A DNA stretch of 64,000 nt from Andrena cerasifolii (taxonomy: Eukaryota; Arthropoda; Insecta; Hymenoptera; Andrenidae), in contig NC_135124.1 in assembly GCF_050908995.1 (NCBI RefSeq), positions 3,348,001 to 3,412,000 of the forward strand, in the 5' to 3' direction. The position numbers were made by a program, and so were the translations under genes. Positions 55,071 to 64,000 of the stretch are shown here, one piece after another. Under the pieces are notes generated by a model. The model worked only from the letters and a program-made list of their open reading frames with translations, searched no databases and was not told where the DNA came from. Positions within the stretch are counted from its first letter, which is position 1. Every line of letters starts with the position of its first letter.

Positions 55071-55369
55071 TTTATAAAGCATTTACTCATTCACGTTCGG
55101 AAACTTTCGAAAGGTTACTGATAACCAAACCAGAATTCCAGTAACCGATTTTGGTTATACTCATTGAACTATAAAATATCTGGAATGCAAACACGGTACG
55201 GAAAACCCCGGACTGGCCAAGCCGAGAGAGATAGTAGTATTGAATGGGTGTCTATCCTATATTATACACCATCCTGTAGTAAATGTACTTCTATTTTGTA
55301 GTAAATTTGAGTAAAGGCAGGTATAGACGTGTGTGTAAGAGTGAAACAGCATCCCACGCAGTGCAACTA

Positions 55370-55920
55370 CCTCTTTTCAACAATTATACCGTAACCGAAA
55401 AAATTCACGTAATTCATATTGGTTAAACCAGGGTTGACTAACTCGCGGGCCACCGGGAGCACCTCCGGCTTGCTACCGCGCTGAACGGCCCCCTCCATAC
55501 CTACTAGACTCTGACGATCGCAGTCGAAAAGAGAAGGAAAGAAGGAGAAATCCACTGCGATCGTCAGAGTCTAGTAGGTATGGAGAGGGGCCGTTCAGCG
55601 TAGCAGCAAGGCGGAGTAGCCCCCGGTGGCTCGCGAGCCACCAGTTAGTCAACCCTGGGTTATACTATAACCAAAAAAAAATTCCTGCAATAAATATTGG
55701 TTATACCGTAACCAAAAAAAAATCCCGCAATAGATATTGCTTATACCGCAACCAACAAAAAAATTCTCGTCAACGATAATGGATATTCGTAGCCAAAAAA
55801 AAGTCTAGTTATGGATAATGGTTAGTCGTAACCGAAAACAATTTCCGTTATCAATAACAGTTATTAGTGACCGAAAATAATTTCCGTTGACAAAAAAAAT
55901 CATTTAAAGAAAGATATTAA
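55370..55920. repeat. Degenerate tandem repeat, GGTTATACCGTAACC units
   Basis: About 45-55-bp units with GGTTATACCGTAACC and an A-run recur from 55380 to 55900, becoming weaker to the right. A hAT-like MITE interrupts one unit. Confidence 0.6.
55439..55657. mobile_element. hAT-like MITE, 219 bp
   Basis: Near-complete palindrome with ends CAGGGTTGACTAACT and AGTTAGTCAACCCTG. Flanks GGTTAAAC and GGTTATAC (55431-55438, 55658-55665) are an 8-bp duplication with one mismatch. The interior includes CGATCGTCAGAGTCTAGTAG and its complement. Confidence 0.85.
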
Positions 55921-56829
55921 TTCTTATGCCATAACTTTTAAAATTTAGGTTATAACAGTTATGGTCTCTGCTTTGAGCACGTTTTTCCATATGTATATGT
56001 AGTGGCATCGTGCGTACGACATTATGTTGCGAAATATCTCGCCGATGGTTGCGAAATGGTTAAATGTTTGCAAAGAATCGCGTGAAGCGGCACGCGTTTC
56101 AAGTAGATCATTCACAGAAGCGTGCTATTCACTCAACCTGGGGATCGCAGTAATTTTAGAATTATGATTAGTCGTTTATTTATAATTAAAAGTAATCCGA
56201 ATTGCTTGGTGTTTAGACTCATTTTCATCAACAGAATCTCGCCAGCCTGTCGGTAATAGACTCAATAAGGTGTACAAGGAAATATGAAAAACTGCACGCA
56301 TGGATTATTAATCGAGGCCTCACCATCGGTCAAGGATCTCTTGCTGGTGCGCTGTTTCACGCGTTGTCGGCTTCTCACATTTTCCTATATTTTTATGCAA
56401 AACAGTTTCAACCATTTAAACGTCCCTTCATGGGGAAGAAAGCGAACCTTTTGTTAACAGTTGGGCCAGCAGGTTTGCGTCGAGAATTCGTAATACAGAA
56501 GCCTCGAGTTCGAGAATCCCCGGCCAGATATACATTTCTTTTGCTATTGGTCATTTTTGAAAATTTTCATTTTTATAGAAACATAATATGCTTAGCTCAG
56601 AACAACCGACCCAAATCCGAGACCCCATTCCGAAGATCAATAGCATAACGATGTATGATGGGGCAATATAGTTCAAATTTTGGGGTTTCAGCAATAAAAA
56701 CGTTTCCGGAACGTCGTACAAACGCGCAATTAACACGGTATAGGCACGACACATTTAACTTTTAACAATAAAACTGTAGTGAACCCAGCATATGCTAATC
56801 TAGATTGATGGAGGAAGATGAAATGAAGA
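55921..56829. other. Spacer, no gene seen
   Basis: No feature recognised. Confidence 0.4.
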
Positions 56830-57052
56830 TTAAGGGGTCCTGCTCAGTCAAGAGGCTGAAAAAAAGGGTAGTCTTTGGAAATTTTTTACTCAAAAGCTAT
56901 AACACATTTCTCAAAAAATCTTTTTTCCTTTTAAGGATTGCATCTAGTACCATGCATCGTATTTTTTTTATTTCAAAATATTTATCAATAACTAAGTTAT
57001 TGTCCATCACTCGAAGGTTCTCTAAAAAAAAGGCTTCTGCGGTGACCACTGC
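56830..57052. mobile_element. Truncated arm of the TTAA foldback family (cf. 25387-26120)
   Basis: Begins TTAAGGGGTCCTGCTCAGTC and tracks the left arm of 25387-26120 closely to TGCGGTGACCACTGCC. The second arm and closing TTAA are missing. Confidence 0.8.
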
Positions 57053-58828
57053 CCTTAATGGAAATAATGAATTTAACGTTTCAAAACCATTTTACTTGTT
57101 CATCTTTGTCCTTCAGTGTCGGATCTGTACATACTCCTACTCTGAAGTTAAAATTCGTTGGCCACGATATCCTGGCCTTTTCACTGTACTTTCTCGTGAA
57201 ATCGGTTGAATGGGACCTTCTTTACAAAACAAGTTACACGTATGCAAACACGCACACACCTTTCAGCATTTTAACACACTTCAAAGTAGTTTTTGACAAT
57301 GAGTTGGACGCTGTGCATGAGTAGGGGTCACTGCAGTCAGTCCTCAAATTATGGGTCGGTAACAAAGTTTAGGTGGTGACGCGAACTCCCATAAGGTGAT
57401 AGGTCTATCCTATACCTCGTCTGTGGTGACACGGATTCCCATAAGCTGATAGGTCTATCCTAGCTCATGTGTTTTTTGTGGTATTACTTTTTGCCCATTC
57501 CCGGACTAACTTCCGACATATACAGCATAATATAATTAAAAACATTATAAAAGATTACAATTTTTACTACCATATGTAATTACGAACTCCAACTTGCACA
57601 AAATCTGGGTAATTTTCAAGTACAATATTTGTTATTCCAATACAGAAATTCTAAACTATTCGGATTTCATATTTTGGTCTATACATGCACCATGTTACGC
57701 AAAAGTGGATCAACGAAATTGATTTGTCTGGTAGCTGCATATAATATCTATAGTCGCTATTCAAAAACAAACAATTCTTACATTTAGCTTTTATCTTTAC
57801 ACCAACTAGTTGTCGAGACCTGACATGCTTTTCACCCGAAATTTTCAGGGCTATTTTCACCTCTAAATATGGATAGCAGCCAATAAAAAAGATAGGGGTC
57901 AAATATTTTTGTAAGTACTACCGAAGCTCAAGTTTCATCATAATAGTCACTTAGAGACTGGCTCTTGTGAGTCTAAACACTTTTCTATTGTATTCCAAAA
58001 GTTATGCGTGCATATTTATAGCAGTTGCATTATTTATCAGCGTAGGTTTCAATTGAATCCTCGAACATCGGTTTGAGATATGAAAAGTTCCAACTTAAAA
58101 ACTCAGCCAGCGGTGCAGCATGCACATCGGTCAAATACTAAATACCAAAGAATTAGCTGAAACGTGGGTGCAACAGGCCACATTCCTTACAGTAAAAATT
58201 GCCCACGCACTATACCGAATAGCGTGAAACTTAATTAATGGAAAATAACGCTAACGAATTTCAATTAATGGCTGGAATTACCAAAGTGTATCGATACGAG
58301 TTCGATTGACAAGAAAGGAAATGACTGTGTAAAATGTAGGATGATAATGAAATTCCAACAAAGGCTACGACGTCAATCGACATGGGTCGAGAGGGACAGT
58401 CGTTTAAGTAGTTCTTCCCGTATACTCCTGCAGCGCGTTTCGTGCCACGAAGACTCAGGTAGAGTTGAACAAACGTTTGTTTGAAGCCTGTTTGATTTAT
58501 TACAGTCGCACTGCTTTGTCTTTCAAATACCGTTCTGTTTCCACGATATCCTCAGCTACGTAGACAGGCTTCGAATTGAAGCATTTTCTTTCCCGATATT
58601 CCGTCTCTAAAATTGCTCCACGGGCAAATATAACTCGCGTTTGTTAATTGAAGTGTTATATGAAACAAAGGGTCTTTTTAGAAGCTTTAGAACAGTAGGT
58701 ATGCGAATGAAATACAAGGAAATGAGTGACACGTACGATCGCGTTTAGTCGAGTATCAGGTGCCTGTCGATTGCGTCTCATTCGCCGGAAATACTCAAAC
58801 GTAATTTTGTTTTATTTCGTGATACCAG
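57053..58828. other. Spacer upstream of desaturase 2; 50-bp duplication
   Basis: Two 50-bp units (from 57375 and 57425) share CCCATAAGGTGATAGG or CCCATAAGCTGATAGG. No coding exon recognised. The promoter and any 5' non-coding exon of desaturase 2 may lie here but are not identifiable. Confidence 0.4.
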
Positions 58829-58971
58829 GATGTCGACCGAACAGACGAAGCCCGTGAAAAAACAGGATATAAAATGGGCGGCGGTACTGTGGTACATTCA
58901 CCTTCACGTTCTTGGACTCTATGCTACTTGGTTGCTACTCACTTCCGCAAAGTGGCCGACTGTGTTCTTTA
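58829..58971 (+). CDS. Desaturase 2 exon 1
   Basis: The acceptor CGTGATACCAG ends at 58828, one base before ATG at 58830. The donor A|GTAAGA is at 58972. Encodes KKQDIKWAAVLWYIHLHVLG and the TSAKWPT motif common in insect desaturases. Confidence 0.8.
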
Positions 58972-61855
58972 GTAAGAGGCTTTATACGTTTTGGTACTAT
59001 TATGTTTTCTATGGTGAATTTTGAGTCCACTTATAGGCTTTGCAAAGGTTTATTGATCCTACTGAAATCGATTATAGAATAAGTTAAATTCAGAGTACAG
59101 ACTGTGGCCCAAATTTTGTAATCAGCTACTTTTGAGTTGTGAGGTTTTTCCATTTATTTTGTTTCCTCTTTCTTTTCTCAATAAAACATATTTCTCATAT
59201 ACTCGGATTTCTGCAACACACTATGCAATATTTTAGTATTTCTTTCACTTAGGAAAAATAGGAACTGAGAAAAATTAACGATAAACATATATTTAACTGT
59301 TTCTTATTTTTGCTCAAACATCGGACACACTTGCAGGTGATAGGCTACGTAAAAACATGATAAACGTACGTACGATCCCTCTACACCAGGAACATTTTAT
59401 AAATCTAGGCTTCGTTCAGTTACATTCATTTTTTCCCGATAAAAATCAATATTAAAATATTATATACAGGTAGGTCACAATTAGTGCGAGTAATAAATGC
59501 CAGAAATTGATCGCGTTATTCGAATTCGCACTATTTGGGTACTCGAAATACAGCAATTGGTTCTAATTTGAAGAATACATATAATAAAATGTTTTAAATA
59601 CACCTTTTCATACGTATTTTATTAAATTATTATAATGGCATAAACATGTTTATTATTTTTAAAAGTATTTTAACAGTGTTCATTGCACTTTCTTCTGCTT
59701 CTTCATATCTTCGTATATGTGATGCTAAACCCCCAAAACTCTGTCGAAGTCACAAAAGACTAATTGCTTCCACAATTGTACCGAATGAAAGAAGTCTCGC
59801 GAACCTGACATTAAATGATTTTTTAACCCAGACCAGGTATCATTTTATAATTTGCACCAAATCGAATATCGCACTATTTGAACTCGCACTGATCGACACC
59901 TACCTGTAATATTTCATAGCAACGCCAAGTATAGAGAGAAGAGTGTTTTTATGAAAACAAGATAATGAATAAGAGGCCGTCCTTAACTTACGTAAGTGTA
60001 ATCTTGGCGATTTCTTACCTCCTCCCTCCCTAAGTATAATAATTCGTAAGATTTTATATTCCAACACCCTCCCACACCTCCTTTCGTAATATTTTTTACA
60101 TTGCATTTTTTCAGTTATTAAATTTTTTAAAAAATTTTATATTGAAAATTAGGTTAATAAAATATTACGTAAGACGCTACCTCACTCTCTCTCCTCCCCT
60201 TGTAAGAAAACGTAAGAAATTCGCCCCCCCCCCCCCAACGCCGTACGTAATTTAAGGACGACCCCTAGAACGAAATAAACGGAAAAATAAAAGAAAGCCG
60301 CTGTTACAGGACTCAAACCCGGCCTGCTACCGCCTGCGTTGCACTGTTTTTAACCGACTTAAAAAAAAGAGGTTCTCATTTCGAGGTGTTTGAATGTATG
60401 TTATACGTATTATGTTTGTCCGCGAATTTCTCCGTAACTACTGAACCGATTTTGGTGAAACTTACTGCATTTCGTTTGGCTGCGACCAACTTAGCTCATG
60501 GAGAAAGAATTATCAAAATCGGTCCAGTAGTTTTCAAGTTAGACAAAAAAATAAGAAATCAGTACATTTTAATACTTTGCATGCACGGGCTGGCAAAGGA
60601 CGGAGTATCCGGCGTCCGAAAAACAAAGCGAGACAAAATATCGACGCGTCGTCTTTCTCGTACCGTTTCTCGCTCGCTTTCAGTCCCTCTGATTCGCTCT
60701 CGTTCCATCTCGCACTCGCCGTCGGTAAGAAAGGAGCGAAAACGATCGCTCGGAATCGTGTCCCCTCTACGTTCTAATATTATATTTATATTATAATATA
60801 TATTATATATTACACGAATAAATAAAAAACTAATAAAATAAAAAAATGTAAAAAAATAAAACTCGCCTTAAAAAAAATAAATAAATAATAATTAAAATGC
60901 ACTGAACAGTAAAAAATAATTTGGTAATTGTTTAGAAGTTTTCTGTCCTCACCGATTTCAATAATTTTTGGATATGTTATCAAGATCAAGATTCTGAACA
61001 ACTTTTTCCTATACATGTTACCGCCGCACGACCTTCGTTTCCGAGATATTTGCGAAAAACTTCTGTTGATTTATTCTGACGCAACGCATTCCACTTTCCA
61101 ACATGTCCCGGGTATTACTGTTAGTTGGGCCTAGGTTAGTGCGGGGGGGGGGGGGGCCTGCTCGCGGGCGCGTAAAGCATGGTAGGGAACCGATGTGTAA
61201 ATTTGGCGCCGACTTAAAAAATTGAGAATCGTAGATTAAATGAAGGAAAAAATTACTTTTTACTTTTCAGTGCATTTTTATTATTATTTTTTATTTTGAG
61301 TCGGTTTTTATTTTTTTTTTTAATTTTTTGTGGCAAGAGTTGAATTTACATGACCGACATATAAGATTGAATTTTCGCATTTTTCAAATTTTATTTCTCA
61401 AAAACGAAAGAGACTTGCTTTTTTGTAGTTTCTGAAGTTGCCATGGGTGTCCCCCATACATCTAAAAAAGCTGGTTACAAAATTCGGACACTACAATTCG
61501 TAGCTCCCCCTTTTAAGTATTTATCAATATCTCACTGTATTGTCATTCATTCGAAAAAATATAAGTGTTGAGAAACTCAGTAACTTATCATTGCAACCAA
61601 TTTCACTTGTTTCTCTAATATTTTACAAAATTGCAATTACAATAATAGAATGAGCGCCATAGTCATGTAAATATTCTAACTAATAATAATGTTATTTTCA
61701 AAGCTGAACTAACAATTGTTTCAGCGATTCTCATTACATCCGTCGGTTGCCTCGGCGTGACTGTAGGCGCCCACAGATTGTGGGCACATGCGACGTTTAA
61801 GGCATCATGGCCACTCAGGTTTTTCCTCATGATGGCTCACACCCTTGCAGGAGTG
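58829..61855 (+). CDS. Fatty acyl-CoA desaturase 2 (5' part, continues off the right edge)
   Basis: Second member of the membrane desaturase family, same strand, 10.7 kb after the stop of gene 1. Two coding exons are visible: 58830-58971 (47 codons plus 1 nt) and 61725-61855 (131 nt). Joined at phase 1 they read LLLTSAKWPTVFF, then VGCLGVTVGAHRLWAH with histidine box I at residues 64-69, then WPLRFFLMMAHTLAGV. N-terminal tail is only about 15 residues before the first membrane segment, shorter than gene 1. The exon 2 length and both phases match gene 1, supporting tandem duplication. Box II and III exons lie outside or at the edge, so function cannot be judged. Confidence 0.85.
59467..59906. 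mobile_element. TA-flanked Tc1/mariner-like MITE, 440 bp
   Basis: Ends CAGGTAGGTCACAATTAGTG and the imperfect complement (CACTGATCGACACCTACCTG), bordered by TA. Internal TTCGAATTCGCACTATTTG is also repeated inverted. The small + frame inside has no transposase motif. In desaturase 2 intron 1. Confidence 0.75.
59971..60268. mobile_element. MITE with GGYCGTCCTTAA ends
   Basis: GAGGCCGTCCTTAACTTACG at the left pairs with CGTACGTAATTTAAGGACGACCCC at the right. ACGTAAG and CTTACG blocks recur inside. Similar termini are common among insect hAT-like MITEs, but no 8-bp duplication is clear here. Confidence 0.6.
60352..60770 (+). repeat. Interspersed repeats: ACCGACTT end, then CTCGTTCCATCTCGC family
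   Basis: 60352-60545 starts ACCGACTTAAAAAA and contains ACTGAACCGATTTTGGTGA, like 18980-19372. From about 60585 the sequence changes to the family seen at 40230-40775 and 63060-63390. The 136-codon frame across it is therefore not a gene. Confidence 0.55.
60890..61300. repeat. Divergent GGCGCCGACTTA repeat
   Basis: AATGCACTGAACAGTAAAAAA at the left pairs with TTTTTACTTTTCAGTGCATT at the right. Contains TTGGCGCCGACTTA, as at 18600-18660. A 13-bp G run lies at 61144. Confidence 0.55.
61725..61855 (+). CDS. Desaturase 2 exon 2 (histidine box I)
   Basis: 131 nt between the acceptor AACAATTGTTTCAG and the donor GTAAGT. Encodes GVTVGAHRLWAHATFKASW. The frame stays open across the junction from exon 1. 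Confidence 0.9.
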
Positions 61856-61993
61856 GTAAGTATCTTGAACTCATTATGTCAGTGAAACATTCAGATGGGA
61901 GTCTACACGAAACGATCGCGTTCCATTGCCTTCGTTGCAAGGGCAAGATTATATTTGGCAAATCTATGTTTGGGCGTCCAATAGATACGTGCA

Positions 61994-62157
61994 CAGGGTG
62001 TTTCACTACAGTTGGTAAACCTTTTGGGGGGTAATTCTGCAGGCCAAAAGCAGACGAAAATATAAAATAAAATTTCTTAATATCGCGCTTCGTTTTCAAG
62101 AAAATTGACTTTCAATTTCGGCCTAGTACGCGTGAACCGAAGTGCACGTTTGGGCGC
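61994..62157. mobile_element. Left arm of TA/CAGG foldback family
   Basis: CAGGGTGTTTCACTACAGT and CAGGCCAAAAGCAGACGAAA match the 219-1040 element. No closing right arm is found, so this copy is truncated. Lies in desaturase 2 intron 2. Confidence 0.6.
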
Positions 62158-62162
62158 CTAAA

Positions 62163-62280
62163 AGGCTGCCGTTCCAATAGGCGGCTGGTCACTGCACTAC
62201 TAGTGTAAGGGAGAAATATGTATCTGCGTCTCCCTTGCACTAGTGGCGCAGTCGCCAGCCGCCCAATGGAACGGCAGCCT
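62163..62280. repeat. 118-bp palindrome (AGGCTGCCGTTCC arms)
   Basis: AGGCTGCCGTTCCAATAGG pairs with CCCAATGGAACGGCAGCCT, continuing to CACTAGTG blocks near the centre. Probably a small foldback element inside the preceding repeat. Confidence 0.65.
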
Positions 62281-62351
62281 ATAGGGGCACGCGAAGATAA
62301 GGGGAATCCGTAGCGCTTTCCGTAGGCCGTTCCGCTTACCTCCGCGTTCCC

Positions 62352-62421
62352 TTTAAGGTCTGCACACACATATCCGTTCCGTGTCAGTTCCGTATCCGTT
62401 CCGTGTCCGTGCGGTGTCCCT
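62352..62421. repeat. Short TTAA-type element with CCGTTCCGTGTC units
   Basis: Starts TTAAGGTCTGCACACACATA and ends CGGTGTCCCTAA, with CCGTTCCGTGTC or CAGTTCCGTATC repeated between. The TIRs are weak. Confidence 0.35.
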
Positions 62422-62989
62422 AATTTCACTGACAACTGTGTAGGAGGCCCGCTCTGGCCCGGTCAGTCCCAATACAGCCGTTTCTGCAAGCCTGCTGTAC
62501 AGTTCTTTCAGTCAGTAGGTGACAAAAGTATTCGTACACCCTTCAAAACAGAATAACATTTTTAAAATTGGTCCAAACGACGTGATTTTTTTTTAGAAGC
62601 TAGAAGTATTAGGTTCCTAAGTGGCGTATTTCGTTGTTTTGAAAAAAATCGCAATTGGTCGGAATAGCGAAGAAAATAATGAAGGTCGCTTTTCCACATT
62701 TTTGCCTGTACCTGTAATGAAAATTTAAAAATCCCTTAAGTAGGTAGATTTAAGTAAGTTTTACTCCAATGCTGGTACATAGTAAAACATCTGGTTTCCT
62801 GTAAATCGGTGCTTTCCTCGACATCAGCAATCCACTGCTAATTATTAATGTAAAAGTACATTTTAATCTATACAATCTCATCGACAGGCTATTGTATTAA
62901 AAAATTACACGCAATTACTCGCGACGAGGGCCAACGCACTTCGCGTAGGGACCCGGGAACAGGTACAGTATTTTCTCGTTAACGGCTCG
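62422..62989. other. Spacer, no gene seen
   Basis: No feature recognised. Confidence 0.4.
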
Positions 62990-63059
62990 CTGGTCGGGAC
63001 CGGCGTTGAGCCCGTTTCGTGAACAGAGCCCTAATTCCGAGTGTTCGTTTCTCGCTTCT

Positions 63060-63390
63060 TTGTGGCCGAAGGGGGGGAGCGAGATGGAACACTGCGTGCG
63101 CGACGGGCATGCGCGATGGTCGCAAGCGCTTACCGTGGGCACGAAAACCGCTTCGCAAAATCTTGACGCAGGCCCGGCTCACGGTAAGCGCTTGCGACCA
63201 TCGCGCACACCCGTCGCGCACGCAAAGGACAGAGTGTCAGGCGTCCGAAAGACGGAGCGAGACAAAACATCAACGCGTCGTCGGTCTCGTACCGTCCTCG
63301 CTCGCTTTCAGTGCCTCTCGCTCGCTCTCGTTCCATCTCGCTCTCGCATTCGCCGGACAAGAGTGAGACAGAAGTGCTGGGGATAGCAAA
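63060..63390. repeat. CTCGTTCCATCTCGC repeat family with central palindrome
   Basis: GCGAGATGGAACAC at 63078 and GTTCCATCTCGCTC at 63330 are the family arms. Between them GATGGTCGCAAGCGCTTACC (63113) pairs with its complement at 63181. Related to 40230-40775. The overlapping open frames on both strands are repeat artefacts. Confidence 0.6.
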
Positions 63391-63465
63391 AAGTCCGTAT
63401 CGTGTACACCAAACCGAGCCCGTAACGAGGAAATACTGTAGTTTGCGCGCGCGAGGTCCCTTCAA

Positions 63466-63724
63466 ATCCCTTATCGCTCGAGTATATACACGCGCGCGAA
63501 TATCAAAACAGAAGGACGCGCGACGATTGGGTGCAAGAAAAGACTGGCCATAGGGATGTCATTATATTTAAACCAATCGGACCTGCGTTCCTTGCAGACG
63601 CGAGTTTCCGCCTCTTCATGTCTCCGCCTTATGGCCCATCTTTTCTTGTAGCCAATACGTCGCGCAACCTTTTGTTTTGATACTTGAGCGCGTGTATTTT
63701 TATATACTCTAATCGATAAGGGAT
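63466..63724. repeat. Inverted repeat, 259 bp
   Basis: ATCCCTTATCGCTCGAGTAT pairs with ATACTCTAATCGATAAGGGAT. The inner arms share GCGCG, TATCAAAACA and AAGAAAAGA-type blocks. Likely a MITE. Confidence 0.6.
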
Positions 63725-64000
63725 CCGCACCCAATTTGAACTACCCCTTTTGTTCCTATGTCCCTCCAGCAAGTGTATTGGTGCTCATCGCGAGTAATTT
63801 AGATTTTAGAAGTTCATGAAATACCTAATTCATGAAAAGTTCCCTTTTCATGTCTAATGCTGTTTATGGGATAAACCCAAAGCTTCCTCTTCGCTTGTTT
63901 TTTACTACATCTTTTGTGTAAAATCCAAATAGATAACGCTTCAATCTCCTTCATTCTTTCAGAGACATATTTTGTCCAAAAATGTGTGGGGCACGAGAAA

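Noticed and set aside
60300..60350. Possible tRNA (GGACTCAAACCCGGCC reminiscent of a reversed B box)
   Set aside because: No A box, anticodon stem or acceptor stem pairing could be drawn around it.
60386..60796. 136-codon + frame rich in Arg/Ser
   Set aside because: Spans the junction of two interspersed repeats also found elsewhere in the window.
63006..63386. Overlapping 110-126-codon frames on both strands
   Set aside because: Repeat-family sequence with an internal palindrome; the frames mirror each other.

Overview
The window looks like nuclear DNA of an insect, with large spliced genes, GT-AG introns, very AT-rich spacers and a dense load of small inverted-repeat transposons. The clearest genes are two fatty acyl-CoA desaturases on the + strand. 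A tandem desaturase cluster of this kind is common in insects and notably expanded in Hymenoptera, so an ant-like or other hymenopteran genome is a reasonable guess. The sequence does not prove the order. I see no bacterial operon, CRISPR array, rRNA or convincing tRNA.

Genes. Desaturase 1 is complete in five coding exons (33720-33993, 37866-37996, 44265-44470, 45816-46001, 47847-48159). The exons join in frame to 369 codons plus a stop, with all three histidine boxes. Desaturase 2 starts at 58830. Exon 1 (58830-58971) and a 131-nt exon 2 (61725-61855) have the same intron phases and exon-2 length as gene 1, and the rest lies beyond the right edge. Both encode ER membrane diiron enzymes that probably supply unsaturated acyl-CoA for lipids, cuticular hydrocarbons or pheromones.

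Everything else I can support is repeat-derived. 0-7.2 kb: nested foldback elements, including two TTAA-bounded elements sharing a TTAA inside a larger CACTG element. A paralogous copy at 46.7-47.7 kb preserves the uninterrupted site. 7.6-10.9 kb: three TTAA-type elements abutting end to end, the first filled by a GC-rich minisatellite, then another at 10.7 kb. 11.7-15.8 kb: a hAT-like miniature element, a DNA transposon with ~175-bp TIRs and a transposase-like remnant, and a TIR element filled with a 34-bp minisatellite. 18.5-23.2 kb: microsatellites, a hAT-like element and an 11-copy 152-bp satellite. 25.4-29.8 kb: an abutting pair of TTAA-type elements, then three hAT-like elements. 30-33.5 kb: nested palindromes. 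34-48 kb: desaturase 1 introns packed with foldback elements, a non-LTR retrotransposon remnant and a miniature LTR element. 48.5-57 kb: nested foldback/pogo-like/hAT elements, retroelement pseudogenes and a 1.0-kb solo LTR. 57-64 kb: desaturase 2 with more elements in its introns.

The most interesting theme is a set of TTAA-associated elements whose outermost ~16 bp are alike while their interiors are unrelated palindromes or minisatellites. Several are packed edge to edge. Internal empty sites (opposite arms or paralogous copies) let several insertions be dated relative to each other from this window alone.
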